Positions 52,705 to 62,625 of a stretch of DNA of 64,000 bases are shown one piece after another. The position numbers and the translations under genes were made by a program. Origin of the DNA: Rhodobacteraceae bacterium Alg231-04 (GTDB taxonomy: Bacteria > Pseudomonadota > Alphaproteobacteria > Rhodobacterales > Rhodobacteraceae); NCBI GenBank assembly GCA_900143635.1, contig FREY01000008.1, positions 62,001 through 126,000 of the forward strand, in the 5' to 3' direction. Numbering within the stretch: the stretch's first letter is position 1; each line of letters opens with the position of its first letter. A model generated the notes under the pieces. That model was not told the DNA's origin. It searched no databases and saw only the letters and a program-made list of their open reading frames with translations.

Positions 52705-53823
52705 CTAACGCACAGCCCGGTTCACAGACACCGCCACAGGCTTCCTCAGGAGCAGCTTCTTGCCCAGGGCCTGCAACACCCGCTCGGGCCCGCGCAGCAC
52801 CAGCCAGGCCAGCCCAAAGATGGAGGCCATAAGCGTTGCCAGAAGGATCCCGCGGTTCTCGATATACTGGGCCAGCATCGGCAACAGGTAGAGCCCAAAG
52901 GTGAAATGGCCCAGATAGATCGGGTAGGTCAGCAATCCCATTTCCCGCAGCACCAGCGCCTGTCTTGGCCCCGGTGTCAGACGCCACCGATGCAGGCTAC
53001 CATAGGCCAGGATCAGGGCGCCAAGCCAGATAATGATGGTCAGCACAATCGGGCTGCCGCTTTCCAGACAGGTCTGGCCAATTTGCACCGCGCCCATGAC
53101 CGTGAAGACCGTCAGGGCCTGCATACTCTGCCGCGAAAACCCTTCGCCACGGCCTGTCCAGACAAGCATGCCAATGGCAAAGAAAACCCCATGGCGAAGC
53201 AGCAGAACACTGAAGAAATAACGCCTCAGAAGGGCTGAAATATCTGAATCGCCAATCGTGATCGGCACATGTTTCGACAGGATGCTGACAAACAGGAAGA
53301 CCGCGCTTGCCGCGCCCAGCCAGAGCGCGCCGCGCTCCAGCAGTCTGCTCTTGGAGCGACCGGCACCAAAGGCGACCAGAATGGCAACAAGCCCGTAAAA
53401 CACCGCCTCGACAACCAGCGTCCAGACGATCCCGTCGATGTAAGGCCCTTTGGGAAACAACACCAATGAACGAAAGAATGCCCCAAAGAGGTCGGCGGCT
53501 TGCTCGCCGCTGGCCAGACGGATCAGCAGCGCGATGACGGAATAGACCCACAGGGCCGGAAACACCCGGATGGCGCGTCGGGCCAGGAATTTTGCAGGTG
53601 TCGACCCGGCGACACTGGCCGCAATGACAAAGCCGGAGATCACGAAGAAGATCTGCACCCCGACCCAGCCCCAATTGGTGACGGATGACAGCCAAGGCCA
53701 GGCCAGATCCGCCGGATCGGCCGGGAAAACAGGCACGCCCGTCCCGAATTCACCGAGATGATACCCGACAACCATTATCGCTGCGAAGAACCGCAGGATG
53801 TCTAATCCATAGAAATGTTTCAA
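52705..53823 (-). CDS. acyltransferase 3 family protein (OafA/ExoZ-like)
   Basis: This 372-residue membrane protein has about ten spans. The N-terminal YGLDILRFFAAIMVVGYHLG contains the catalytic His of the acyltransferase 3 family, and VQIFFVISGFVI and RRAIRVFPALWVYS follow in the usual order. It probably acetylates or succinylates EPS sugars, as ExoZ does. Like the downstream genes it is on the minus strand. Confidence 0.92.
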   Translation of the reverse strand: MKHFYGLDILRFFAAIMVVGYHLGEFGTGVPVFPADPADLAWPWLSSVTNWGWVGVQIFFVISGFVIAASVAGSTPAKFLARRAIRVFPALWVYSVIALLIRLASGEQAADLFGAFFRSLVLFPKGPYIDGIVWTLVVEAVFYGLVAILVAFGAGRSKSRLLERGALWLGAASAVFLFVSILSKHVPITIGDSDISALLRRYFFSVLLLRHGVFFAIGMLVWTGRGEGFSRQSMQALTVFTVMGAVQIGQTCLESGSPIVLTIIIWLGALILAYGSLHRWRLTPGPRQALVLREMGLLTYPIYLGHFTFGLYLLPMLAQYIENRGILLATLMASIFGLAWLVLRGPERVLQALGKKLLLRKPVAVSVNRAVR

Positions 53824-53930
53824 CGACTCTCATCGCCCCCAAATACGTCCGGCAACTGCCAGACCCCCCTATCGATTAGAAATAGGTCTCTGATCACAAA
53901 AGGAAATGACGCGGTGCTTGGGCGCCGCCG

Positions 53931-55037
53931 TCACCGCCGGACAGCGGCCAGAGCCTGATCAGCAACCTCGGCGAATTCACGGCGGAACCGATCGGCGCCA
54001 AAGCCTGCCGCATGGGCGGCAATGTCCTCCGGATCAAAGGTGCCCGCCTCGCTTGCTTCAAAACGCGATACCGCATCCCGGATCGCTTCGGGGGTCTGAC
54101 TGTCAAAAAACAGCCCCGTACGCGCGTCCAATACACTGTCGCGCGCGCCGCCGCGCCCATAGGCCAGAACCGGCGTGCCACAGGCCATTGCCTCAACCGG
54201 GACGATGCCGAAATCCTCTTCGGCGGGAAACACCAGCGCCTGCGCGCTCTGGTAGAGGCCTGGCAGATCCTCAAACGGCACACGGCCCAGCAGCGTGACA
54301 TTCGGCGGCAGCGTTTTTTCCAGTTCTGCCCAGTGGCTGCCATCGCCCACCACCAGAAGTTTCCTGTCCTGACCGCGAAAGGCTTCGATCACCAGATCAG
54401 CGCGTTTGTAGGGCACCAGTTCGGACACAAACAGATAGTGTTCCCGCGTCCGGGGCGGCTGCGCCAGCTGGTAGGCGTCCAAATCCACTGGCGGATGCAC
54501 CACATCCGCACCGCGGTTGTAATAGCGCTGGATGCGCGAGGCGACAAAATTGGAATTTGCCACAAACCGATCCACCCGCGCAGCAGTCGATACGTCCCAG
54601 ATCCGCAACCGATGCGCCAGATGCGAGAAATACATCCGGCCGATCCGCCCCAGCTGACGGCTGTAGGCGCCATAGTGATCCCAGATATAGCGCATCGGTG
54701 TATGCGTATAACAAACATGCGCCGCACCGGGCGGTACGATCACACCCTTGGCAGGGCCACTTTCAGAGGAGATCACCAGATCATAGCCGGTCAGATCCAG
54801 CTCCTCCAAGGCGCGCGGCATCAGCGCCAGATATTTCTGATAGTGTTTCCTGGCACCCGGCAGCCGGGCGATGAAGCTTTCGGTGATCGGGCGACCATTG
54901 ATCAGATCCGACAGCCGCGCCGGATCCGCTACATGGGTGAAAATATCTGCGTCCGGATACAGATGCAGCAACTCTTCCAGCACCCGTTCACCGCCACGCA
55001 TTCCGACAAGCCAATAGTGAATGATGGCCACTTTCAT
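53931..55037 (-). CDS. family 4 glycosyltransferase
   Basis: This 368-residue GT-B enzyme begins KVAIIHYWLVGMRGGERVLE and has ESGPAKGVIVPPGAAHVCYT, YLFVSELVPYKRADLVIEA and the E-x7-E block EEDFGIVPVEAMACGTPVLA. The N-terminal pattern is close to mannosyltransferases, but sugar specificity cannot be read from sequence. It lies 15 bases after the co-polymerase gene. Confidence 0.93.
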   Translation of the reverse strand: MKVAIIHYWLVGMRGGERVLEELLHLYPDADIFTHVADPARLSDLINGRPITESFIARLPGARKHYQKYLALMPRALEELDLTGYDLVISSESGPAKGVIVPPGAAHVCYTHTPMRYIWDHYGAYSRQLGRIGRMYFSHLAHRLRIWDVSTAARVDRFVANSNFVASRIQRYYNRGADVVHPPVDLDAYQLAQPPRTREHYLFVSELVPYKRADLVIEAFRGQDRKLLVVGDGSHWAELEKTLPPNVTLLGRVPFEDLPGLYQSAQALVFPAEEDFGIVPVEAMACGTPVLAYGRGGARDSVLDARTGLFFDSQTPEAIRDAVSRFEASEAGTFDPEDIAAHAAGFGADRFRREFAEVADQALAAVRR

Positions 55038-55052
55038 ACCCTGACGCCCCGC

Positions 55053-57269
55053 TCAATAGCCATAAGTGTACATATCGCTCTCTCGGGCGGCGGCATGTTT
55101 GCGCCGTACCATGGTCATCACAACCCCGGCCACAACCGCGCCCGCCCCTTCCAGCCGCTGGATAGACCGGCGCACGACCTTGGCAGGCGTGCTGCCACTG
55201 CGCACCGCATAGATCGTTGCATCCGCGTGTTTTGCCAGCAGCACGGAATCCGCCAGATGCAAAACCGGCGGTGCGTTGACGATGATGACGTCATAGCGTG
55301 ACGACATCCGCGACAGCAGGCCGGAGAACAGGTTTGAAGTCAGCAAATCCGCCGCATCACTGGTCGACCGGTGCGGGGCAATCACGTCCACGCCCAGCAG
55401 ATCCGAATGGCGGGGCAGATCCTTCATCTTGTCACCCCGTTCAAGATAGCTGACCAGACATCCGCCATCCGCTGGCATATCCAACACTTTGGACACATCC
55501 GGCCGCCGCAGGTCCGCATCCAGCAATAAAACCGAGGTCTTCGGCCCACTCAGGTCATGAGCCAGGGCACAGGCCATCGAGGTCTTGCCCTCGCCCGGCA
55601 CCGAAGAGGTGACCAGCACAACACGTGGTCGGCTGATCGCGGACACCTCGAACAACTCAATCCGGATGGAACGGATCCGCTCCATGAAAGATGAATTGCT
55701 CACCCCGGCCACTTCGCGACGCAACCATTTATATTTGCCGCCAAAGTGGCGGACGTAAGGCAGCGGCGCCATCACCTGACGCTGTGTCAGCGCTTTCAAC
55801 TCGGCCGAAGTGGTGACGGGTGCGCGCACCAGATTGCGGATGAAAACCACAGCGATGGCAAGCGACAGGCCAAACACGAATGACATCAAAACAAACAGCG
55901 TCTTACGTGGGCTGGTGGGCACCACCGGCACGCCCGCCCGCCCGATCACCCGTGCTTCAGGCACTTGGAAATCTGCCTGCGCGCTGGTTTCCTTATAGCG
56001 GGCAAGGAAGTTCTCATAGACTGCACGGGTGGCTTCCGCCGTGCGCTGCAACTGGCTGAGCCGAACAGACGCCTTGGAAAGCGTATCCGCGCGGCTGGAC
56101 ACCAGTGCGATCTGTTCGCGCAACGCGCTCTCGCGGTTGCGGGTGACGATCACATCGCTGCGCATTTCCTCCACCCGGCGTTTGAGTTCAGCCTCGATTG
56201 AACGATCAATGTCGGCGATCTGCGCCGACAGGCGGATCATGTCCGGGTGCTTTCGCCCCAGCGTGCTTCCCATCTGCGCCTTGGTTGAGGCCAGTCCGGT
56301 GCGCTGCTGTTGCAGGGTTTCCAAGAGCGGCGAGGTCACGACATCCGCCACGGCCACCAATCCGCCTGCCCGCTCCAGCGCCTCGACCTGACTGAGGCGC
56401 ACCTCGGCATCGGCGCGTTCGGTGGAACTGCCGACCAGCCTTGTGTTCAGCTCGGCCAGCAGCTGGTTGATGCTTTCCTCATTTCCGCCGGCGCGTTCGA
56501 TCATCTGCGCCTTGAAATCAACCACGGAACCGTCCGCATTCTGGACCTGTTCGCTCAGCTCCAGCAACCGATCCGACAGCCAGGCGTTGGCCCGCAGGGT
56601 GGCATCCATTTTGTTTTCAAGCTGGCTGTCGATATATTGGTTCGCCACCGCATTCGCGATATCGGAGGCCAGTTTCGGGCTGGCGGATTTGTAATTTATT
56701 CCAATCGCATAAGAGACACCGATCTGGGTGACACCAAGATTGGCCCGCACCTCGTCTATCACCCATCCGCGCAGGGTATCCGCCGGCAGGGTCGCGGCGA
56801 CCTCATGTGGGGGAATGCCCTGTCGGGCAAATCGTTTGGCACGGGCGATCAGCCCCTCGCGCCGGGGAAGGCGGGGGTCAAAAGCGGGGTGATTGACCAG
56901 ATCCAACCGGTCCACCACCTTGCCAATCAGCACGTTCGACCGCAGCATGACCACTTCACCCGCGATCACCGAACTGGTCACATTCAGGTTGGAAACCACC
57001 TCTTCGACCGGAGTTATCCGCTCCTCGCGCGTGTCTAAAATCACTTGCGAATAGGCGGTATAGAGCGGCGTCACAAATTGCAGATAGACCATCATCGCGG
57101 CCACCGCACCCAAGGTGAGTGCGATGATGAAACGGGCATTCACCCGCAGCACCGAATAGAGGTACATCAGATCAATGGACTGAAACGGCGAGCCCCAGGA
57201 CTCCTCCAGAGGCACGGTCTGGGCGTCCTGCAGCGGATCGTTGTTTTGTTGGCGCAATTTCTCTTTCAT
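55053..57269 (-). CDS. polysaccharide co-polymerase with BY-kinase domain (Wzc/ExoP-like)
   Basis: This 738-residue protein has an N-terminal span (about 35-55), a Wzz domain, a long periplasmic coiled-coil region (about 190-440), a second span (about 455-475) and a cytoplasmic BY-kinase domain. Walker A is SSVPGEGKTS (near 558) and Walker A' is LLLDADLRRPD. The Walker B strand reads VIIVNAPPVL (near 664), with Asn where Asp is usual, which may lower kinase activity. The C-terminus ends in a short tyrosine cluster (DMYTYGY). It controls chain length and export together with the Wza-like protein, with which it overlaps by 4 bases. Confidence 0.93.
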   Translation of the reverse strand: MKEKLRQQNNDPLQDAQTVPLEESWGSPFQSIDLMYLYSVLRVNARFIIALTLGAVAAMMVYLQFVTPLYTAYSQVILDTREERITPVEEVVSNLNVTSSVIAGEVVMLRSNVLIGKVVDRLDLVNHPAFDPRLPRREGLIARAKRFARQGIPPHEVAATLPADTLRGWVIDEVRANLGVTQIGVSYAIGINYKSASPKLASDIANAVANQYIDSQLENKMDATLRANAWLSDRLLELSEQVQNADGSVVDFKAQMIERAGGNEESINQLLAELNTRLVGSSTERADAEVRLSQVEALERAGGLVAVADVVTSPLLETLQQQRTGLASTKAQMGSTLGRKHPDMIRLSAQIADIDRSIEAELKRRVEEMRSDVIVTRNRESALREQIALVSSRADTLSKASVRLSQLQRTAEATRAVYENFLARYKETSAQADFQVPEARVIGRAGVPVVPTSPRKTLFVLMSFVFGLSLAIAVVFIRNLVRAPVTTSAELKALTQRQVMAPLPYVRHFGGKYKWLRREVAGVSNSSFMERIRSIRIELFEVSAISRPRVVLVTSSVPGEGKTSMACALAHDLSGPKTSVLLLDADLRRPDVSKVLDMPADGGCLVSYLERGDKMKDLPRHSDLLGVDVIAPHRSTSDAADLLTSNLFSGLLSRMSSRYDVIIVNAPPVLHLADSVLLAKHADATIYAVRSGSTPAKVVRRSIQRLEGAGAVVAGVVMTMVRRKHAAARESDMYTYGY

Positions 57270-58570
57270 CCCGGCTCCCTCAACGCTTCCGGGGGTTTAA
57301 CAACCACCACCAATAGATCGCCGGGCACCAGTTCGTCATAGGGCTGCAGGATCAGGTTCTTCACCCCTTCGCCTTCCCGGCGGCGCACCTGAAATTCGAT
57401 GAGCAACGAGGATTCCAACCCGCGTGCCGCACTCATCCATTGCTGCAACAGGCTCAGCCTGTCCTGCAGTGACTGGCGGGTCGAAATCAGCTTTTGGATA
57501 TTGCTCCAGTAGCGTTGGGATTCCGACACCAGGGTCTTTTCCCACTCCGCATCAAACTGCGACATCTGCCCGCGCAGGCCCGCAAGCTGAACGCGCGCTG
57601 CGGATCTTTGTTCTTTCAATTCCAGAAGAACGTCCTCGGCGCGGGCCACTGCCAGAACACGCTGGTTGATCTCTGCCTTGGGCACCAGTTCGCGGGCCAC
57701 CAAATCTCTGGTCCAGGCCAGTTCGGCGCGGGTGACCTCCAGCACTTCGGCCAGCACCCCTTCGCGCTGATCCAACAGCGATATCCGCTGCTCAGCCTCT
57801 GTCATCGCATCAGCGATCAGCTTGCGACGCCCCACTGTATCGGAGCGCTCCAGCGTGATGATCTGATCCTCGTTGATCTTGTGTTCGTCAAATAATTCGC
57901 GGTTCACACCGGGGCGGACATCCGGTGGCACATTGGACCAGCTCACCGTGTCTTCATCCTTGAGCCGCGCCTGCACCCGCGCATATTGCGCCGCCAGCAG
58001 TGCAAGATCGTATTCCAGACTGCTGAGCGTTCCTTCGAGGTTGCGCCGTTCCAGAACACGGGCTTCTTCGTTGTTGACGGCAATCGCCGCGCCGCCGGCC
58101 AGCCCCACCGCCTGTTCAGCGGTCAAAAAAGGCTGGAAGTCGAAATTGCCGGGATCGCGCACATCGCCCAGCACAAAGATCGGGCGGAAACTGGCAATGG
58201 ACAATTCAATCGCCGGCCCGACAAAAATCTCCCGTTCGATATAGGTGCGACGGATCAGCTCGCGGGCGTCGCCAACCGAAATCGCTTCGACCGGCATCCC
58301 GCCAATGAACGGCAGCTGCACCATTCCATCACGACCAACCGTGAACAGCTGGGGCGGGTCCTCATCGTCCAGAATGTCAAATTCCAGCTCGTCCCCGACG
58401 TTAATCCGGTAGTTGTCCGGCGCCGCAGCCTCAGCCGCAACGCCGATCAGCAGCGTCAAAGCCAGCACCGGTAGAAAACACAATAAAACTGCGTACCACC
58501 GGCCAATCGGCGCAACACCCTGTGAACAGCGCCGGGAATTGCCGCTGTTTTTGCGAAAAAATCTGGTCAT
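57266..58570 (-). CDS. polysaccharide export protein (Wza/ExoF-like) with coiled-coil region
   Basis: This 434-residue protein has a signal peptide or anchor (about 25-48), then a poly-export domain (NYRINVGDELEFDILDDEDP), an SLBB-type domain (RPIFVLGDVRDPGNFDFQPF), a helical coiled coil (about 160-380) and a C-terminal DLLVVVVKPPE strand. The layout matches ExoF of rhizobia rather than the octameric E. coli Wza. It overlaps the co-polymerase start by 4 bases (ATGA type) and the GMC oxidoreductase stop by 4 bases. Confidence 0.9.
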   Translation of the reverse strand: MTRFFRKNSGNSRRCSQGVAPIGRWYAVLLCFLPVLALTLLIGVAAEAAAPDNYRINVGDELEFDILDDEDPPQLFTVGRDGMVQLPFIGGMPVEAISVGDARELIRRTYIEREIFVGPAIELSIASFRPIFVLGDVRDPGNFDFQPFLTAEQAVGLAGGAAIAVNNEEARVLERRNLEGTLSSLEYDLALLAAQYARVQARLKDEDTVSWSNVPPDVRPGVNRELFDEHKINEDQIITLERSDTVGRRKLIADAMTEAEQRISLLDQREGVLAEVLEVTRAELAWTRDLVARELVPKAEINQRVLAVARAEDVLLELKEQRSAARVQLAGLRGQMSQFDAEWEKTLVSESQRYWSNIQKLISTRQSLQDRLSLLQQWMSAARGLESSLLIEFQVRRREGEGVKNLILQPYDELVPGDLLVVVVKPPEALREPG

Positions 58571-60324
58571 GTCTGCCCCGCAAACTGTGCCTTCAGGTGA
58601 TCTGCCAACCGGATCGACATCGCCACCATCATCAGCGTCGGATTGGCATGGCCCGGCGTTGGCATCACCGACCCGCCTGCCGCATAAATTCCACGCACCC
58701 CGTGCAGGCGCTGGTCCGTGTTCACAACGCCCTCTGCCGGGGTATCGGACATCCGCGTGGTGCCGGCCGTGTGCCCCATGTCGATCACCTCCGCCTCCTC
58801 AGGACGGTTCTGGACGATCCACTCCGGCAGCGCCGGTTCCGGCAGGCCAGAGCCGACAAATGACTGCCGCAACACCCCGCCCATCCGCATCAATGCGGTC
58901 CGTTCCGCGGCGCTGGCACGCCAAGCAACCTTGGGCCGCGGCAGTCCCAGAGCATCCTTGCGGTCGGACAGGGTGATCCGGTTTTCCGGGTCCGGAACCT
59001 GTTCGACAATGGCTATGGCAGAGGCCCCGTCCAATTTGTGCGGCAGCCCGCGAAATTGGTAATTGCGCGCCGCCGTGTTGGGCAGGCGGCGCACCACATT
59101 GTCGACCACCATGCTACGCAGACCCTCGGGCATGTGATCACTTTCCAGCACTTTGAGGCCAACCGCCTGCGCGAGGGCCGCTGGGCTGCGCGCAACGGCC
59201 ATCAAATCACCGCGCGGTGAGCGACTTTGCCGCCGCAGCAACCGGCCAAGCGCGCTGACCGGATCATCCGCAGAGCGCCGTTCAGAGAAATACACAGCCC
59301 CGTTCAGCAACTCCTCTTTGCGCTGACGTTTGGGCGACAGGGCCAGTCCATGGGAATACATATGGCTGCGCCCCTGATGCCTGAGCCCGTAAAACCCGAA
59401 CCGTGCGGAAATTGCACTGGCCCCGTCGGCCCCGAAATCGCCAATCTGCGCCTGCACATGATCGGTCAGGAAACGCCCAACCAGCCCATGTTCATTGCCC
59501 AATCCAGCCGGGCTTTCCCCCACCGACAGCAACAACAGCCGGGCATTTTCAATTGCACTGGCCGCCAGCACACAGGCCCGCGCCCGGATCACTGCCCGAC
59601 GCCCGCAAATGCTGGTCACATTCACCCGGTCAAACAGCGTTGCACTGTCGTCGGTATGAAGTTGCGTGGCGGTGGCGTTCAGCAGCACGCGCACGCCGGG
59701 TGCCTCCATCGCCTTGAATTCTGCTCCCACCCGCAGAATGCCTAACGGGTTCAGTCGCGACCGGGCGAATTGCCAGAAAAAGCTAGTGAAATCATCTTCT
59801 TCAAGGGCCGGTTCCGGCGCCCTCTGGCCGCTGTGCTGCCAAAAGCTGTCATCGTAACAGTTTGGCCCCAGATTTAGCCGCTCTGCGGCGCGGCCAATAT
59901 AGGGCAGCAAAGCCTTGCGCGAGATCGGCCAACCCGAGTGTGGCACCCAGGGCCGGGTTTCGAAATCCATCTCGTCAAAGGCCGCAGATTTTCCGGCCCA
60001 GGCCTGGGTCGATCCGCCCAAGCCCCGGCACCGAACCCCAAAAGGCTGCTGGTCGGCCCGCCAGGCTGACGGCAGCACGCTGTGATAGACGGCCCGCAAA
60101 TCCTGCGCCGCGCCCTGCCCCGGCCCAGCCGTCAAATCCACGCTGTTCAGCGCCGCATGTTCCTCGGTTTCCTCCAACAGGCCGCTTTCCAGCACCAGAA
60201 TACGCAGCCCTGTGCCCGTCAACTCCTGCGCAATGCTCAGCCCGCAGGCACCGCCGCCAATAATGACGATATCGCAGTCCAGATCAGTTTCTTCCGGCAA
60301 TCCGTCCAGACGGTCAATCTGCAT
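58567..60324 (-). CDS. GMC-family FAD oxidoreductase
   Basis: This 585-residue flavoprotein has the FAD-binding GGGACGLSIAQEL segment near residue 24 and the C-terminal GMC signature GHTAGTTRMSDTP followed by YAAGGSVMPTPGHANPTLM. The family oxidises alcohols and sugars. The ATG at 60324 is chosen over the TTG three bases upstream. It leads the export operon, so a sugar-oxidation step on the EPS or its precursor is plausible; the substrate is not readable. Confidence 0.9.
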   Translation of the reverse strand: MQIDRLDGLPEETDLDCDIVIIGGGACGLSIAQELTGTGLRILVLESGLLEETEEHAALNSVDLTAGPGQGAAQDLRAVYHSVLPSAWRADQQPFGVRCRGLGGSTQAWAGKSAAFDEMDFETRPWVPHSGWPISRKALLPYIGRAAERLNLGPNCYDDSFWQHSGQRAPEPALEEDDFTSFFWQFARSRLNPLGILRVGAEFKAMEAPGVRVLLNATATQLHTDDSATLFDRVNVTSICGRRAVIRARACVLAASAIENARLLLLSVGESPAGLGNEHGLVGRFLTDHVQAQIGDFGADGASAISARFGFYGLRHQGRSHMYSHGLALSPKRQRKEELLNGAVYFSERRSADDPVSALGRLLRRQSRSPRGDLMAVARSPAALAQAVGLKVLESDHMPEGLRSMVVDNVVRRLPNTAARNYQFRGLPHKLDGASAIAIVEQVPDPENRITLSDRKDALGLPRPKVAWRASAAERTALMRMGGVLRQSFVGSGLPEPALPEWIVQNRPEEAEVIDMGHTAGTTRMSDTPAEGVVNTDQRLHGVRGIYAAGGSVMPTPGHANPTLMMVAMSIRLADHLKAQFAGQT

Positions 60325-60527
60325 CAAAAAACATCCACCCCGACCTTCAAAATGCCTGCTCCGGGCTGACCGGAAGCTAAGCGCAATAACACAACCAACC
60401 CGTCAGGTAGCTTGCCGACGCGGCCCGGCAACTTACCTGTTTCGAAGAAAACACGATTGGAAACCGGGAATTGCGAGAGATGATCAGAAATTGAAGCAAT
60501 CCGGGCTTTGGCTTTGGGGGGGACAAA

Positions 60528-61685
60528 ATGCCGAGAGTGGGACTTCGGGAGATCTATTCTCTCGGCCGAGTGGTGGCACAGGGGCAATTGCTCCGCTATG
60601 CGCGCGGCGACCGTGGCTATACGGCGCGGTTCGAAGCCAGGCTGGCCGCCCGCACGCAGGTGGATCACGTGCTGACCGTCAACAGCGGCACCAACGCGCT
60701 AATCACTGCGCTGGCTGCAGCCGGAATTGGCCCCGGTGATGAAGTGCTGGTGCCAGCCTATACCTGGGTCGCCAGTGCGCTTGCCCCGTTGGCCGTTGGT
60801 GCGGTGCCGATCCTTGTGGATGTGGACGAAAGCCTGACCATCGATCCGACAGATCTGGAACGCAAAATCACGCCCTATACCCGTGCCATTATTCCGGTTC
60901 ACATGCTCAACTTGCCCTGCAACATGGACACCGTGATGGAGATCGCCACGCGGCACAATCTGCTGGTGATTGAGGATGCCTGTCAGGCGGTCGGGGTCAG
61001 TTACAAAAGCCGCAGCCTCGGGGCGATTGGCCATCTCGGCGCCTTTAGCTTCAATCATTTCAAGAACATAACCTCCGGCGAGGGCGGCGCCGTTCTGACC
61101 AATGATGCACAGTATTTCATCCGGGCCCGGATGTATCATGACCCCGGTTCCTTCATGCGCGGCCATGAGCGTTGCAACGAGCCGCTGTTTGCTGGATTCA
61201 ATTTCCGCGTGTCCGAGCTGACAGGCGCGGTGCTGCATGCCCAGATGGCGCGGTTGGATCCACTGATCCGCCGACTGAAATCGCGGCGCGCAGTCACCGC
61301 TGCCGCCCTGGAGGGGTTTGATTTCTGCCGCCTGTCGCCGCACCACGATTCGGAAAATGCCGTTGGTTTGGCGGTGATATTTGACGATCCCGAAGTCGCG
61401 AAATCCTTTGCCACCGCGCGCGGTGTAGAGCGACTGATCGACACCGGACGGCATGTCTACACCAACTGGGAGGCGCTGTTTGCCAAACGCTCCTTTCACC
61501 CAAAAATGGACCCCTATCAGTGGGCGAACCGCGACATTGAATACACCACTGACATGTGCGCCCGCACCCTGGATATTCTCAGCCGCAGCTGCCGTGTGAC
61601 ACTGGGGCCGGACTATCCTTTGCCAGTGGTCAAAGCACGCGCCCTCGCCCTGCGCCGGGCGCTGAAACGGGCGGGCAGCCAATGA
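60528..61685 (+). CDS. PLP-dependent sugar aminotransferase (DegT/DnrJ/EryC1 family)
   Basis: This 385-residue enzyme shows TVNSGTNALITALAAAGIG, PAYTWVASALAP, VIEDACQAVGVSYK and the PLP lysine Lys179 in FNHFKNITSGEGG. These enzymes aminate keto-sugars attached to nucleotides. It is divergent from the GMC oxidoreductase, and a keto-sugar made by an oxidoreductase would be its natural substrate. A G-rich ribosome-binding site precedes the ATG. Confidence 0.93.
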   Translation: MPRVGLREIYSLGRVVAQGQLLRYARGDRGYTARFEARLAARTQVDHVLTVNSGTNALITALAAAGIGPGDEVLVPAYTWVASALAPLAVGAVPILVDVDESLTIDPTDLERKITPYTRAIIPVHMLNLPCNMDTVMEIATRHNLLVIEDACQAVGVSYKSRSLGAIGHLGAFSFNHFKNITSGEGGAVLTNDAQYFIRARMYHDPGSFMRGHERCNEPLFAGFNFRVSELTGAVLHAQMARLDPLIRRLKSRRAVTAAALEGFDFCRLSPHHDSENAVGLAVIFDDPEVAKSFATARGVERLIDTGRHVYTNWEALFAKRSFHPKMDPYQWANRDIEYTTDMCARTLDILSRSCRVTLGPDYPLPVVKARALALRRALKRAGSQ

Positions 61686-61764
61686 AACAAGGTGACAACC
61701 ATAACGGCAATGCCTTCGGCGCCGCCCCGCATGGTGATTTGACGATTTTCAAAGGATACGAATT

Positions 61765-62619
61765 ATGAAAACCCGCTATTTGCTGATTATCATTCCTGCC
61801 GTCTACGCCTATGGGCTGCTCACGGTGAACGAAAAAATATTTCCCTATGCCTATCTTCAGGCTCTGAAACACGCCGCTGTTGGCATTCCCGATATCCGGG
61901 TCGACGACACATCAGATATGACCCCCGCCGCAAACGCCAGCGACCATGCGGATGGTCTGGTTTTCGTCACCTACGGCCAGTCCAACAGCGTCAACACCGG
62001 CCAGTTCGGCTATGACGTCCGAAACCCGGTCTATATGGTCTATAACGGCGAAGCCTATGACTACGCCGACCCCGCCCTTGGTGGCACCGGCAAAGATGGC
62101 TCTGTCTGGGGCCGTGTCGGGGACATGCTGGTTGAACGCGGGGCCGCCTCTTCCGTGTTCTTCGTGAACACCGGCTGGGGCGGCGCCTCGATCCATGATC
62201 TAGGAGAAGGCCATATGTTCGACTTCTTCCAGGACCAACTGCAACAGGCGCAGGCGCGGTTTGGCCGTATCGATGGCATCCTTATCCATCAGGGCGAACG
62301 TAACCATGTGAATATGGAAGGGTCGGAGACCTATAAGGAGGGGCTAAAGGTGCTCAATGCCCGGATCCGAGAGATGACAGAGGCGCCGATCTATCTGGCA
62401 CAAGTTTCCTACTGCGGCGCGCGTAAGGTGGACGACACGTTGCTGACGCGGCAGGACGAAAGCATTCGCGAGGTCACCGGCGTGCTGCGTGGCCCCAACA
62501 GTGACCTGATATTGGAAGACGCGCTGCGCCTGCCTGATCGCTGTCACTTTTCCGCCGCCGGGCTGGACGTGCTCGCCGAAATGTGGACCCAGTCCATTCT
62601 GGACCCAAGCGAGGACTAA
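61765..62619 (+). CDS. SGNH-type carbohydrate esterase (SASA-like)
   Basis: This 284-residue protein has an N-terminal signal anchor (about 5-25) and a SGNH fold: Ser73 in VTYGQSN, ILIHQGERNH, and the catalytic His in DRCHFSAAGLD near the C-terminus. This resembles sialate O-acetylesterase/CE6 enzymes. It may remove acetyl groups from the exported polymer, opposing the acyltransferases. An AAAGGA site precedes the ATG, 79 bases after the aminotransferase gene. Confidence 0.85.
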   Translation: MKTRYLLIIIPAVYAYGLLTVNEKIFPYAYLQALKHAAVGIPDIRVDDTSDMTPAANASDHADGLVFVTYGQSNSVNTGQFGYDVRNPVYMVYNGEAYDYADPALGGTGKDGSVWGRVGDMLVERGAASSVFFVNTGWGGASIHDLGEGHMFDFFQDQLQQAQARFGRIDGILIHQGERNHVNMEGSETYKEGLKVLNARIREMTEAPIYLAQVSYCGARKVDDTLLTRQDESIREVTGVLRGPNSDLILEDALRLPDRCHFSAAGLDVLAEMWTQSILDPSED

Positions 62620-62625
62620 GTTCGA

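Noticed and set aside
52564-53238. 224-codon plus-strand frame opposite the acyltransferase
   Set aside because: Antisense shadow; the minus-strand acyltransferase 3 protein has clear family motifs.
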